Positions 1 through 10,323 of a stretch of DNA of 64,000 nucleotides are shown piece after piece. Source of the stretch: Elusimicrobia bacterium GWA2_62_23 (GTDB taxonomy: Bacteria > Elusimicrobiota > Elusimicrobia > Elusimicrobiales > UBA9959); NCBI GenBank assembly GCA_001799635.1, contig MGTV01000049.1, positions 1 through 64,000 on the forward strand, given 5' to 3'. The translations under genes were made by a program, and so were the position numbers. Below the pieces are notes generated by a model. The model searched no databases, was not told the origin of the DNA, and was given only the letters and a program-made list of their open reading frames with translations. Each line of letters begins with the position of its first letter. The stretch's first letter is position 1.

Positions 1-64
1 GGTAGGTTCTATCAACCCCCGCAGGGGACTTTCACCCCCAAGCGTGCGCGCATGCCGCGCGCAC
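1..64. other. Window-edge intergenic DNA
   Basis: No coding signal is recognised here. Two small inverted repeats are visible: CCCC-GCA-GGGG near 17-28 and GTGCGCG/CGCGCAC near 43-64. The stretch may be the 3' flank of a gene lying outside the window. No function is assigned. Confidence 0.4.
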
Positions 65-95
65 AATAAAAAAGCCGCGCGGGGAGCGCGGCTTT
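65..95 (-). terminator. Rho-independent terminator of the alpha-2-macroglobulin/pbpC operon
   Basis: A 10-bp stem, AAAGCCGCGC at 71-80 and GCGCGGCTTT at 86-95, closes a GGGGA loop. On the minus strand it is followed by a T-run (the complement of 65-73). It lies 24 bp past the stop of the lipoprotein gene and would end the operon 10052-119. It is almost identical to the hairpin at 10821-10851. Confidence 0.85.
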
Positions 96-118
96 CGCTT
101 CGGAACCGCCTTCCAAGC

Positions 119-1849
119 TCATGGCAACGGAGGCATCCTATACCCCTGCGCCGCAGGAAGCGCACTTATTTCAAAGATCTGCACCGAATTGCCGCCGGCC
201 CCGTTTATCCCTTGTGACGTTACCCACAGGTACCGACCGTCAGGCGTTAGATCCATCCCCACCGGGAACGAATCGGCGCCCACGCGCGCCGTAACCAGCA
301 TCTTTTCAGTGTCCACCACCGCTACCTGGGAATCCGCATTAAGTGCCACGAATATCCATTTTCCGCCAGGTAACAGTCTCATTGAGCGCGGCGCTCCGCC
401 AACGCTTACGGAGGAAACGGCCACCGAGGCCCCGTTGCCGGCGGCGGCCTTGCGTACCGCCTCTGCCTCCGTCTTTATCACCGCCCCGGCCGCGCCGGAA
501 GCGGCATACAGCCAGCGGCCGTCTTCGGAAATGGCCAAGTCGCGGGGGTTTCCGCCGACCTTCACACGTCCGGAAAGCAACGGCGCGCCAGATCCGGGAA
601 CATCTATTACCGCCACACCTCCGGCCCCACCCATACAGCCCACAAAAAGCGTCCGGGAATCCACGCTCCAGGCCAACCCTCTCAGGCAAAGCCCGCACTC
701 CCGGTCTCTGTCCATCCCCTCGCTTCCGCTGGGAGGCTGCGTGGAGCCAATGATAACAAGGCCCGCTGGGGCGAAAGCCGCGGGTTCGGAAGAAGATATA
801 TCTATGAACCCTACCGTGTTCCCTCCCCAGTGGGCTACGGCCATGTAGCGCCCGTCAGGGGACGCGGCCACGTTCTTGGCTATGGGGCCGGCCGGCAGGA
901 CCCGCAAGATCTTCCTGCTGCCTGTATCCATAACGGCCAGGGCGGATGGCTGGGTGCCGTCAAGGTCGAAATCCCGGCGGTAGTACGGGATCCACAGGTA
1001 GCGCCCCCCGTGACTGAGCTCTCCCTCCACGGGTTTGCCGCTGAAGACATTCGGCCCTTCCGGCGGCAAATCCGCCGAGAATTTATAGCCGAACCATGGT
1101 TCCCCTGCCGGGAACAGGTCCGCCTGGCCGGCGCTGAAATTGTGACGGACCGAAGCCAGTTTCCCCGGTAACCTGGCGTCGTAAATTACCGTACGCCTCC
1201 CCTCCAGGGAATTCACGAAGGCCGTAGCGCCATCCGTGGATATTACCACCGACTTCGGGGAGTCTATCTCCGTATCGTATACGTCGGCGGCATTGAGCGT
1301 GGAAGTGCTGTAGCGCTGGAAACGCGCCGCCAGCCGCAGCCGCAACGGCGCGTCTTCCGGAGTTGACAAAGTGCCGATAGGGAACCGCGATGCGGCCTTG
1401 GCGCGGCGCCTGTTATGGGCGTCCCAGGACCGCCGTGCCGCGGCAAGGCGCTGGGCCAAAGGTTTATCCTCGGGAGACAGCGCAGCCAATTCTCCCCAAG
1501 CGGTCACGGCGTCTTCCCACTGCCGAAGGGCCGCGTGCGCGCGCCCCTTCCCGTCCAGGCAGGCCGTGTTACCCGGTTCTATCACCAGGCACCTGTGGAA
1601 CTGACCTATGGCGGCGGCTGGCCGGCCCCGCCGCAGCGCAAGCCGTCCCGCCTCGATAAATCCGGGGACCCGGACGTCCTTCCGAAGCGGCGCCGCCGCC
1701 ACCGGCGCCGCGATTGGAGCCACCGGCGCGGACCTGCGCCCATGACAGCCGGCCACAAGGAAAAGCGCCAGGCAAAAACGCGCAGCAGCTGCGCCAAAAA
1801 CTAGCGATAAATATTTCGCGCACCGCGACGTAATATCACGCCTCCTCAA
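119..1849 (-). CDS. Beta-propeller lipoprotein with N-terminal TPR-like segment
   Basis: Probable lipoprotein of about 576 residues. A hydrophobic N-terminus ends in a lipobox (LVAGC, Cys35). Residues about 60-130 look like two TPR-type helical repeats (RGRPAAAIGQFHRCLVIEPG). From about 190 to the end there are repeated DGR-(YLW)-V blade motifs typical of YVTN/cytochrome-d1-like propellers, for example SEDGRWLYAAS and TPDGRYLWVTS. It is the last gene of an operon behind pbpC and alpha-2-macroglobulin, so a periplasmic role next to those proteins is likely but unproven. The start is uncertain. The frame opens with TTG overlapping the pbpC stop as TTGA. A strong GGAGG at 1841-1845 lies just after it, ideally spaced (6 nt) for an ATT codon at 1832-1834. 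Ligand or enzymatic function is unknown. Confidence 0.8.
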   Translation of the reverse strand: MRRRDITSRCAKYLSLVFGAAAARFCLALFLVAGCHGRRSAPVAPIAAPVAAAPLRKDVRVPGFIEAGRLALRRGRPAAAIGQFHRCLVIEPGNTACLDGKGRAHAALRQWEDAVTAWGELAALSPEDKPLAQRLAAARRSWDAHNRRRAKAASRFPIGTLSTPEDAPLRLRLAARFQRYSTSTLNAADVYDTEIDSPKSVVISTDGATAFVNSLEGRRTVIYDARLPGKLASVRHNFSAGQADLFPAGEPWFGYKFSADLPPEGPNVFSGKPVEGELSHGGRYLWIPYYRRDFDLDGTQPSALAVMDTGSRKILRVLPAGPIAKNVAASPDGRYMAVAHWGGNTVGFIDISSSEPAAFAPAGLVIIGSTQPPSGSEGMDRDRECGLCLRGLAWSVDSRTLFVGCMGGAGGVAVIDVPGSGAPLLSGRVKVGGNPRDLAISEDGRWLYAASGAAGAVIKTEAEAVRKAAAGNGASVAVSSVSVGGAPRSMRLLPGGKWIFVALNADSQVAVVDTEKMLVTARVGADSFPVGMDLTPDGRYLWVTSQGINGAGGNSVQIFEISALPAAQGYRMPPLP

Positions 1850-4215
1850 TCCGCCACCCGTATGGAGATATCGCGAAGATCGGAACGGCCGCGGTCGTCC
1901 ACCGCTCGCACCACATACTCCCCCGCCTGCGGCGTTATGAAGAACGGCTCGCCACTTTTAGACCTGCCGACATAATTTTGATTCAGGAACCAGTATACGG
2001 ATTTCGCGTCAGCGTCGGATACGGCCGTCAAAGGGATCCTGGAATCGTCCTTTTTTCTGGTGCGCAAATTATATACCACACCCGCCTGAGGGGACGTTAT
2101 TATCGGGGGCGTCCCCTCATCCATTGCGTAGCCGGCCGGGCAGGCGGGATTTTCCGGCGGCGGTAGTTTTCTTGGGACCCCCCCGGTCTTGAACACCTTC
2201 AGGATATCTGACGGCCAATACTCGTGGACTTCCATCCTGGTGCGTTTCTTATCATAGGCACATGCCCGCATCCCGCTGGCCATGTCCACAAGCACTCCCC
2301 GATGTATCTCACATGTTCTTATAGGCGATGTTCCGGGAATGAAAGTCGTGACCGTTTTTTTCCGGCAATACGGCCCGGGGATCTGCCCGGACACGGCGCA
2401 TACCTCGACCTCTGAAATCTTTAACGGCGGGGCCGGCCACGAGCCAAGGTCCTTTTGCCCCGCGCGCATTGCATCTATTATCCTCAACATCAGCGGCGCA
2501 GCGGCCTCCACGCCGACAAAGGCCGGATTAGCTTCTCTATTGAAATTGCCGACCCATACCAAAAGAGCGTATTTACCGAACAGACCTGCGGACCAAGCGT
2601 CCCTGAAGCCGTATGATGTTCCGGTCTTCCACGCCACCTTCAGAGGTTTACTGGTCCATTCCTGCCGGAAACCCTGACCCGGTCGCGGATTATCCTTAAG
2701 CATGTCTAAAACAATATAAGCCGCCTCCTGACTCAAGAGTCTCTGCCCAGCGCCGGGGGCCTCTTCTCTAAAATATCGCAGCGGCAGGAACTCGCCGCCA
2801 TTAAGCAGCATGGAATAGAGTTCCCCCAATTTTCCCATGGATACTTCCAGCCCGCCAAGAGCCAACGCCAGGCCGTAATAGCTTTCCTCCCGCAACGGGG
2901 AAACGCCCGCCCGCTTCAGGAAACCGTAAAGTCCGGGCGCAGCCAAGCGCATAGCCAGATTTACGGCCGGGATATTGCGGCTTCGGATGAGCGCATCTTT
3001 TGCGTGAACCGGTCCGGAGAAATCTCTATCGAAATTTTCCGGATTGAACCCGCCATAGCTTACCGGCGTATCCTTAAGCATGCTCATCGGTTGCACCAGC
3101 CCCTGATCCAGGGCCAACGCGTAAATAAACGGCTTAAGCGTTGAGCCGGGCGACCGCTTCACCAAAGTACCATTGAGCTGTCCTTCTATTTTAACGTCGT
3201 GAAAGTCTGCCGAACCGACCATCGCCCGAACTTCCATCACGGAAGTATCTATCAACAACGCTGCGGCGTTCTGTATCCCGAAGTGCCGTTTCTGCCCCAC
3301 ATAATCGGCCAACTGTCTCTCAACCAGCTTCTGTAGCCCCAAATCAAGGGTGGTCTCAAGCCTATTGCCTAGCAGCTTCGCGCGCAGGACCGCGTCGGCG
3401 AAATGCGGCGCCAGAAAAGGGAGTGAAGCGGGAGAGCGTATTTCCGAGAAATCAGGGAACGAAGCCCGGTACCCGGCATCCTCAGGATGCTTTACCACCC
3501 ACCTCTCGAACAGCCGCCGCCTGGCCTTATCGGCCTCAAGCGCGCCAGATGTGCCGCCGCGGGTCAATGAACGGCGGGCGGGGCTTTTAGGGATAACGCA
3601 CAACGTCATGATCTCCGGCGGCGTCAACTTGGCGGTATCTTTCGCGAAGTATATCAGGCTGGCGGACGGAAAGCCCTCTATATTCCCGCCACACGGGACA
3701 AGGTTCAGATATGCCTCCAATATGTCGTTTTTGGAGTAGAGCAATTCCAACATTACGGCGGTCAGCGCCTGCCTGACTTTCCCGCTAATGGTCCTCGAAT
3801 CTATGCCATACAGCATCCGCGCCAGCTGCATGGTTATAGTAGACCCACCCATGCGGAACTTTTTGTCCGAGGCATAGGTGTGCCAAAACGCTTTTGCCAG
3901 GGAAGCAGGGTTCACTCCGGGATGTCTGAAAAAGAGGCGATCCTCCTGCAGGAGGACCGCCTCTATCAGTTTGGGGGAAATCTCCTGTATGCGAACCCAG
4001 CGCCGGTATTTATCATCCGAAGTAAGGGTCAGCCGCAGAAGTTTCCCGTTACGGTCGTAAACCTCCCGTGAAAATGGAGGTGGCCCGCTGACAGGTCGCT
4101 TAGGAAAAATCTGCAACACTGCGACCGCGAGGCACAAAACGGCGACGCCTCTGACGGCCGGCCTACGCCAGGCGCCTCGCAACAGCATCACGGCCGCAGC
4201 CTGCGACGGCTTCAT
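1846..4215 (-). CDS. pbpC: Penicillin-binding protein 1C
   Basis: Bifunctional peptidoglycan glycosyltransferase/transpeptidase of 789 residues, the usual size for PBP1C. An N-terminal membrane anchor spans about residues 20-36. The GT51 domain carries the catalytic glutamate motif EDRLFFRHPG (from E91) and GGSTITMQLAR (about 123-133). The transpeptidase has SxxK at Ser358-Lys361 (SPGSTLKPF), SRN at 412-414 and KTGT at 530-533. The last 85 or so residues match the PBP1C-type C-terminal beta domain (ITSPQAGVVYNL onward). The ATG overlaps the alpha-2-macroglobulin stop by one base (TAATG), so the two are translationally coupled. Pairing of pbpC with a bacterial alpha-2-macroglobulin is a known arrangement, thought to link envelope repair with trapping of foreign proteases. 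Confidence 0.95.
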   Translation of the reverse strand: MKPSQAAAVMLLRGAWRRPAVRGVAVLCLAVAVLQIFPKRPVSGPPPFSREVYDRNGKLLRLTLTSDDKYRRWVRIQEISPKLIEAVLLQEDRLFFRHPGVNPASLAKAFWHTYASDKKFRMGGSTITMQLARMLYGIDSRTISGKVRQALTAVMLELLYSKNDILEAYLNLVPCGGNIEGFPSASLIYFAKDTAKLTPPEIMTLCVIPKSPARRSLTRGGTSGALEADKARRRLFERWVVKHPEDAGYRASFPDFSEIRSPASLPFLAPHFADAVLRAKLLGNRLETTLDLGLQKLVERQLADYVGQKRHFGIQNAAALLIDTSVMEVRAMVGSADFHDVKIEGQLNGTLVKRSPGSTLKPFIYALALDQGLVQPMSMLKDTPVSYGGFNPENFDRDFSGPVHAKDALIRSRNIPAVNLAMRLAAPGLYGFLKRAGVSPLREESYYGLALALGGLEVSMGKLGELYSMLLNGGEFLPLRYFREEAPGAGQRLLSQEAAYIVLDMLKDNPRPGQGFRQEWTSKPLKVAWKTGTSYGFRDAWSAGLFGKYALLVWVGNFNREANPAFVGVEAAAPLMLRIIDAMRAGQKDLGSWPAPPLKISEVEVCAVSGQIPGPYCRKKTVTTFIPGTSPIRTCEIHRGVLVDMASGMRACAYDKKRTRMEVHEYWPSDILKVFKTGGVPRKLPPPENPACPAGYAMDEGTPPIITSPQAGVVYNLRTRKKDDSRIPLTAVSDADAKSVYWFLNQNYVGRSKSGEPFFITPQAGEYVVRAVDDRGRSDLRDISIRVAD

Positions 4216-7200
4216 TATTCTACGGTCACGCTCCCGGCAAGACTTCTCGCCTGGACCGTACGGTCATACATCGATTCCGCAAAGACCGGGGGCACAGTGA
4301 AAGTCCCTGAATTAGTAGCGCGTATCTTGTAAACGAATTCCCGCGCGTCCGTTCCGGCGCCGCCGTAGATCACCATGCGGTCCTCGCGCACATCTACATA
4401 ATCCGGCCGCCAGCCGCCAGGAAGAACGGTAGCGGAATACTCCTCCTCGTACTCTTCTCCCTCCTGCGCCTCACGGCGCACAGGGGCAGGAGGCGCCATG
4501 GTATCGCGAAGCGACTGATCCATGACCACCTCGAAACCTCCCGGGAGCATGTCCACTATGGCTACGTTGGATGTTTCCCACGAAAGCGCGCGAAACTTGA
4601 CGTGCACTTCGAGATTACCACCTATCTTTACCTTATCCGTTACCTTCCCGTCCTCCCCTCTGTATTCGCGTTGCACTTCCAATTTATTCTTGAGCTCGGC
4701 CTGGGGCGGCTTAAGGTCGAAACCGGCCGCTGTCACCTGATAGAACAGGTTGTAATCGGAGGCGTTCTCCACACGTACTGTTTTGGCTTTGTCTGAAAAG
4801 GTCACCACAGGAAACATCCCACCAGGGGAACTCAATGACCTGATATTGCCGTCCCGGAGAACCTCCCTAACGGAGACTACAGCTGCTTTGGGTGCACCTA
4901 CGGCCCCGGCATAAGCATCCAGCGCCAAAATGACATAAGCGGAAGACAGCGTGTTGTATTGGTTCGCGACCACCGGATCTACTATTTTGAGGAGATCGTC
5001 GCCACCAAGGTCCTGCAGTTTTTCCGGAAAATGCCGGGCCATAATGAACAACAACTGCGCGTCCCGCGACAGCCCATCATAGAAATATCCGTAATCAGAA
5101 CGCTGCGGATCCCCAAGACGGCACTTTTTGAGCACCTTCTCCGCTTCCCTGTCCTGTTTCATTATTTTATATGCAGCAGCAACGTATACGGCGGTAAGAT
5201 CCTTCTCCCACTGCCCCTCCAGCCTTGACTCGAGTTGCTGGCGCATCGCGCCTAACGCACCGCTTATGACTATGCCGTTGCGAGTAAGAACGTAGGCCGC
5301 GTAGGCCCTCGCCCGGGCATCGTTAAGTGTGGAAGCTTCGCTGCCGAGAAGACTTCCCAGATAAGAGAGCCCTCGGCTCATCATCTCAGTAGGGACTGGA
5401 TAACCTTTCTCTTTCGCCTCCGTCAAAAAATGCATCGCATATACGGTTTGCAACTCGGAGTAGTGGGAATTCGCCGCCCAAAAACCGAAAGCCCCTTCTG
5501 CATTCTGCCTGGAACGGAGGACCTTCATGGTTCGCTCGAGACTGGCACGCACTTTGTCCGGTGAGTAACCGAATTCCGGCCGGTTAAGCAGCACCATCGC
5601 TGGAAAGGCCTGGCTGATCAATTGTTCCGTGCAACCGTATGGAAAGTTGTTCAAATAGTTAACCAGACCTCGGGCCAAGCCGAGAGGGACTGTAGAGTAC
5701 GCCGCCTCCAGTATCCTGAAATCAGGATACAGCATGCGCTCTACTGCGACGTCTGCCTTGCTATCCTTCACATAACCGGCCACCACGCTGGTCACATACG
5801 GAGTGGCGGGTCTAACACTAAGATCCACGGCCGCCTTTGCCTCTTTGTCTTTGGAGGCCACGCGGAAATTCAAGGTGGCGGAGCCGGGCTTATCCAACAC
5901 CTTTATCGAGAATTTCACGCTCCCCTCTTCCCCCTCGGGGATATCGGTCTCCGCCCGGGCCTGCCCCTGCACGGAAAGATGCTCCGAAACAGAAAGTTCC
6001 ACCGACTGCCTCGCTTCTTTGCCGGATCCCTCCACATTATTCGCCACTCCGGCGCTTACTTCCAGGACGTCACCAGGTGACGCGGCCGAAGGCACGTTAG
6101 GCGTGATCACGAACGGACCCCTCACTATCGCTCTTTTTTCCGCCACCCCTATCGTATGCTGGGTCACGGCCACCGCCATGACCTTCAGCGAGCCGTTGAA
6201 ATAGTCTGGGACATCGTAGGTCAGTTCACGCGGAGAAGCATCAGTATCCACTATCCCGGACCAGAACGCTACGGGCTTTTCACGCTTGCGCTTGAATGGA
6301 TTAAGATTTTTACCTATGGCGTCGAAACCACCGTCGCCTCCGGGAGCCGACAACCGGCGGACCATTTCAAACTCTGGCAGCACAAGGTCCAATATCTGAT
6401 AGGTCGCAACTTCCAACGCCCTTTTCTCGAAGAAGTACGATAGCGGATCCGGAACCTTATACCTGGCCACCTGCAAGATCCCTTCGTCCACGGCGAAGAC
6501 CACGATCTTGCCGGCCCTGGCGGTGCTGTACTTTATCTTGAACGGTTTGCCTGGCAGAGCGATGTCTTGACACTCAAGATTGACCGGCTCGGTGAACCGC
6601 TTCCGGCTTATAGTGAACGGGACAACCCCATAGCTCAACGGACTCATGAATATCTCCGGGGAATCCGGCGCACGCAGGAAGGTAACGTTAACGTAGCCAT
6701 TCCCCTGTAATCCCTGCGGCAGCTGTATACGCTGGGTTGAAGCGGTCGTGGAGGTCTTGAACCACTTATGTGCGTAAACCTTATCACGCTCTATGGTTAT
6801 CAACCCGGCACCGGTGTAGGGAGCCTTGATCTGGATCTCAATGGTCTCGCCGTTCGCATAGTCCTCTTTGTCCAGCCGCACCTCCAGCTCTGCGTTTCTG
6901 TCCAAAGAGCGCTCAAGATTGCCGCTGCCGGCCACGTAGAACGGAACTCGACACAGTTCCAAATTCTCTGAATTGGCAAGCACCAGAGCGAATGAACCGC
7001 TCTGCCCTGTGGGCAATTTATAGTCCCCTCCCTTCTCGGGCACCTTAAAATCGCTCCGGCTGACCTGAACCTCTTTCTCCACTGATTGGTATTTGTATGT
7101 CCTGTCCGGCTGCTGTATGAGCGCGGAAACGTATTTCAATTCCACTATCTTGAGTTTCAGGCCAGTGACTTCCATCCTGTTAAGCTCAGGCCCCACGGCA

Positions 7201-10052
7201 ATTAGACTCAGATACCTGTCACTGCCCTTGGAAAGAAATTTCAGGTCCCCGTCAGCCCTGTACCCCACTATGTACGGCATTGGAGATACCAAGACGGAAC
7301 TTTCAGAAACCACTCCGCGGCCGCCTTCGGCCTCGAAACCTTCCGCGGCGAAATTCACGCGGTAAGTAGCCTTTTCGAACTTCTCAAGGTCCAGTTCCAG
7401 CTCAGCCTCGCCCTTATCATCAGTCCTGGTCTCTTCTAGCGCGTCACTGTAACTGTTCTTTGCTTTAAGAGGATCAGAGAAAATGTAATCCGGATACTCC
7501 TTGAACGCCGAAAAACTGGGGGAAAGCGTTATAGAAGCCTTGACCCTCCGATTCTGCGCGGGTGTGCCGAAGAGATTCTTCAATGACACCAGCCCTTTTA
7601 GTCCGGCCGGCTGCACCCAGCCCTTCTTCCTGCTTTCCGAAAACCTGGTGGTTATGGTCATCCGGTCCGGGAGGAACTCTTCTATCTTCACGGAAACTGC
7701 GCCCAGCAGCGCCGCGCGGCGATTATCCTTCACTATATAAAGCTGCGCCTGATAACTCCCCGTGGGCGAATTATCCTCGGTCCTATAGCGCAACTCCTTG
7801 AACCCGGATGAGGCCAAACTGAATTTCTCCTTCATTATCTCTAGTCCGCGGGAGTCCGTTATGACCGCCTCCAGCGGGATTCCCGACACGTCCTTCCCCC
7901 ACTCGCCTGATTTCACAATGGCACCAATGTGGAACTCGTCTCCGGGCCGGTAAATGCCTCTGTCCGAGAACAGGTAGGCCTGCAAGCTATCCCCACCGGC
8001 CGGTATCCGCGCGCCGCCGATATCAAAACGGGAAAAGTCTATCTGCCTGCTGCTCCAATTGTACGGGAGGAAGGACAGGTCTCCGCCTTTCCTGACCACA
8101 TAAACGGTAGGAGTCTTCTCCCCGTCGAAACCATTCAGGGGCTGGAATCTCGCGCGGCCGCTCTCATCCGAGGTCTGGTCCGCTACTGGGAGGCCGTTCC
8201 TGCCTATGACCTGCACCTGAGCGAACCCTTCCGGCTGACCACCATGGAGCGACTGCACAAAAACGTCTCTCCCCCCATCCTTGGAGTTCTTTACCACTAT
8301 CCCCAGGTCCGTGATCAGGATGAGACGTTTATCCGCCACTCCCACTCCCGTTTTCCGTATCGGATCCCAACCTTCCGCGGAGAAAAAGAACAGGCCGCGC
8401 TTAAGACCGCCACCCTCACCGCCCAAATACCCAGACAGATCGAAGGAGGAATACTGCGTCTTTCCGTATTCCACCTTATTCAGCGGCCGTATCTCCGAGA
8501 ACTTCTCTGTTATATTGTCCTCTCCGAAATTCCAGTTATTGAATTCCGGCAACTTCATATCTCCGCCGGATTGGCTCACCAGGTGGTTTATCTGGCTGGG
8601 GATCACCCGTCCTATCTGAAAACGGATAGCATCTATGTCCCTTGAGACAAGGGAAAGCTTTCGCTCACCGCTCATGCTGAGCACTGAGCCGTCCGCCATT
8701 ATTTTAAGTTCCCTCGGGAACTCCGGGACCTGGCCCACATAATAAAAATCCTTGGCCAGCACAAAGTCCCCGTAACACTTGAGCCCTTTCCTTATCTTCA
8801 GGTACACGAACTTGCCTGGCCGGGACTGGTAGCGAAAACTGTGCAGCGTAGCGTATTCCCTATCCACGGGCAAAGCCTCAAGCTTAAGCCTGGACGCAAG
8901 GGAGAGAACTTCCGGACCTATCCTGGATGGGTCCCCCCAAGAATAGTTCTTTATAGCCGGCTCGCCGTTAAGAGCAGGATAGTCCGAGGGCAATTCATAG
9001 GCTTCGAGGGCGCTCTGAATATCGCTCTCGAGCACTCCGGCGCTGGCCTGCAGCACCAGCACCTGCTCCGGCTCATAACGTTCGTTGCGCACCAACGTGA
9101 GCTCCGAAGAGGAGATCCGAAAATAGGAATACATCCCTGGCACCAGCACTTTCGACTCGACCTGCCTTTTCGAAGGAGAAGCTTCCCTGGCCGGACGGAC
9201 ACCACTCTCGATCCCAACCGTCATGTAGGTATCATCCAAAGGTATACGTATGCTGTCGGAATGGATGTAGGCCTCGGTCTTGTACTTATTGTAAAAGATG
9301 ACACGCGGATAATCCTTGTCGCCGCCAAACCCGAGAAATCCTGTTTTCTGTCCCTCCATGCGAAGATGGACGCGCTTCTCAAAATCGGCGGTGTCAACAG
9401 GGTGCGTGAAGGAAATCGTAGCGACGACCTTCTTAATATCGGGCTTTTGCGGATCTATATAGAATTCCGATTTCGCCATGGAATAATCAAAATTCGGGGT
9501 GGTGAAGCTGTAAGAGTATCGCTCCAAATTCACGTGCGATGGGAACATTTTTTTATTCAGTTCCACATTGTATTCCTGGCCTATAGCCCAATCTTCTGCG
9601 GGAGTGAATTTAAGCTGCCGGTCGGTAATCCATGTCCAGTCGCCCTTTATTTCGGGGACCATGGAGACAACGCTTGCCGCATTTTTACCGATTTGATCAA
9701 GCATGGCGGCAGACCCGCCGAAATTAATATAAATGGGATCCGGTACGATGATATCCCCTATCCGTGTAAGCCCAGGGGCCGTCCCATAAACCGAGATACG
9801 AGCCTGGACGGGCCGGCTGGCATACCAATATACCAAGAGACTAAAGGTCAGCCCGGAGAAAAATATCACCGCGGCAGTCTTCGCTGACTTTTTGGGATCC
9901 TGCTCCAATTTAGCACGGGCCGAGGATACGGCTGCGAGGAATTTTGCCGACCATTTTCCAATCAAGGCCCGCGCCCATTGCGGCGGTTCCCATCTGAAAC
10001 TGCCAAGATACGTCTTTATCAGCTCTTTGTCAGCACCGTTCTGTTGTTCCAT
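4215..10052 (-). CDS. Bacterial alpha-2-macroglobulin, membrane-anchored
   Basis: Large periplasmic protease-trap protein of 1945 residues, YfhM/ECAM type. A cytoplasmic N-terminus of about 58 residues precedes a single transmembrane segment (about 59-78). It has no lipobox, unlike E. coli YfhM. MG-type beta domains fill most of the chain. The thioester motif Cys-Thr-Glu-Gln is intact at residues 1474-1477 (codons at 5622-5633) inside the complement-like alpha-alpha toroid. The C-terminus resembles the receptor-binding-like domain of bacterial members. First gene of the operon with pbpC. A GGGGA lies 6 nt before the ATG and the promoter is at 10127-10155. The family covalently traps attacking proteases through the thioester; the targets here are unknown. 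Confidence 0.95.
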   Translation of the reverse strand: MEQQNGADKELIKTYLGSFRWEPPQWARALIGKWSAKFLAAVSSARAKLEQDPKKSAKTAAVIFFSGLTFSLLVYWYASRPVQARISVYGTAPGLTRIGDIIVPDPIYINFGGSAAMLDQIGKNAASVVSMVPEIKGDWTWITDRQLKFTPAEDWAIGQEYNVELNKKMFPSHVNLERYSYSFTTPNFDYSMAKSEFYIDPQKPDIKKVVATISFTHPVDTADFEKRVHLRMEGQKTGFLGFGGDKDYPRVIFYNKYKTEAYIHSDSIRIPLDDTYMTVGIESGVRPAREASPSKRQVESKVLVPGMYSYFRISSSELTLVRNERYEPEQVLVLQASAGVLESDIQSALEAYELPSDYPALNGEPAIKNYSWGDPSRIGPEVLSLASRLKLEALPVDREYATLHSFRYQSRPGKFVYLKIRKGLKCYGDFVLAKDFYYVGQVPEFPRELKIMADGSVLSMSGERKLSLVSRDIDAIRFQIGRVIPSQINHLVSQSGGDMKLPEFNNWNFGEDNITEKFSEIRPLNKVEYGKTQYSSFDLSGYLGGEGGGLKRGLFFFSAEGWDPIRKTGVGVADKRLILITDLGIVVKNSKDGGRDVFVQSLHGGQPEGFAQVQVIGRNGLPVADQTSDESGRARFQPLNGFDGEKTPTVYVVRKGGDLSFLPYNWSSRQIDFSRFDIGGARIPAGGDSLQAYLFSDRGIYRPGDEFHIGAIVKSGEWGKDVSGIPLEAVITDSRGLEIMKEKFSLASSGFKELRYRTEDNSPTGSYQAQLYIVKDNRRAALLGAVSVKIEEFLPDRMTITTRFSESRKKGWVQPAGLKGLVSLKNLFGTPAQNRRVKASITLSPSFSAFKEYPDYIFSDPLKAKNSYSDALEETRTDDKGEAELELDLEKFEKATYRVNFAAEGFEAEGGRGVVSESSVLVSPMPYIVGYRADGDLKFLSKGSDRYLSLIAVGPELNRMEVTGLKLKIVELKYVSALIQQPDRTYKYQSVEKEVQVSRSDFKVPEKGGDYKLPTGQSGSFALVLANSENLELCRVPFYVAGSGNLERSLDRNAELEVRLDKEDYANGETIEIQIKAPYTGAGLITIERDKVYAHKWFKTSTTASTQRIQLPQGLQGNGYVNVTFLRAPDSPEIFMSPLSYGVVPFTISRKRFTEPVNLECQDIALPGKPFKIKYSTARAGKIVVFAVDEGILQVARYKVPDPLSYFFEKRALEVATYQILDLVLPEFEMVRRLSAPGGDGGFDAIGKNLNPFKRKREKPVAFWSGIVDTDASPRELTYDVPDYFNGSLKVMAVAVTQHTIGVAEKRAIVRGPFVITPNVPSAASPGDVLEVSAGVANNVEGSGKEARQSVELSVSEHLSVQGQARAETDIPEGEEGSVKFSIKVLDKPGSATLNFRVASKDKEAKAAVDLSVRPATPYVTSVVAGYVKDSKADVAVERMLYPDFRILEAAYSTVPLGLARGLVNYLNNFPYGCTEQLISQAFPAMVLLNRPEFGYSPDKVRASLERTMKVLRSRQNAEGAFGFWAANSHYSELQTVYAMHFLTEAKEKGYPVPTEMMSRGLSYLGSLLGSEASTLNDARARAYAAYVLTRNGIVISGALGAMRQQLESRLEGQWEKDLTAVYVAAAYKIMKQDREAEKVLKKCRLGDPQRSDYGYFYDGLSRDAQLLFIMARHFPEKLQDLGGDDLLKIVDPVVANQYNTLSSAYVILALDAYAGAVGAPKAAVVSVREVLRDGNIRSLSSPGGMFPVVTFSDKAKTVRVENASDYNLFYQVTAAGFDLKPPQAELKNKLEVQREYRGEDGKVTDKVKIGGNLEVHVKFRALSWETSNVAIVDMLPGGFEVVMDQSLRDTMAPPAPVRREAQEGEEYEEEYSATVLPGGWRPDYVDVREDRMVIYGGAGTDAREFVYKIRATNSGTFTVPPVFAESMYDRTVQARSLAGSVTVE

Positions 10053-10126
10053 GAAGTCCCCATTGGGATCGCGCAGCCAGGCGCGCGGAATATCCCTGCA
10101 TTCCCTAACCTTGTACCGGGACTACT

Positions 10127-10155
10127 ATAATATCTGGACTGGAAAGGGTTGTCAA
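10127..10155 (-). promoter_or_regulatory. Sigma-70-type promoter of the alpha-2-macroglobulin operon
   Basis: Read on the minus strand, TTGACA (10150-10155), a 17-bp spacer and TATTAT (10127-10132). The predicted start near 10120 leaves a leader of about 68 nt before the ATG at 10052. This is one of the best consensus matches in the window. Confidence 0.85.
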
Positions 10156-10323
10156 ATTCGCGCGCGTCAGTTTTTTTATGATTTAACTTCGGGCGAGGAC
10201 ATGTTGGATCCATTTGGAAAGGCCCCGGCAGGTACGCCCCGGCCGCACAAAGAACCCAACCGCCCGATTTTTTAATAGAATACCCGGAGTATCGCAAACT
10301 CTCGTTCAGGGGGATATCTGGAA

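Noticed and set aside
8841-9887. Long plus-strand open frame (348 codons)
   Set aside because: Entirely antisense to the alpha-2-macroglobulin gene, no recognisable domains; a shadow due to GC-rich codon use.
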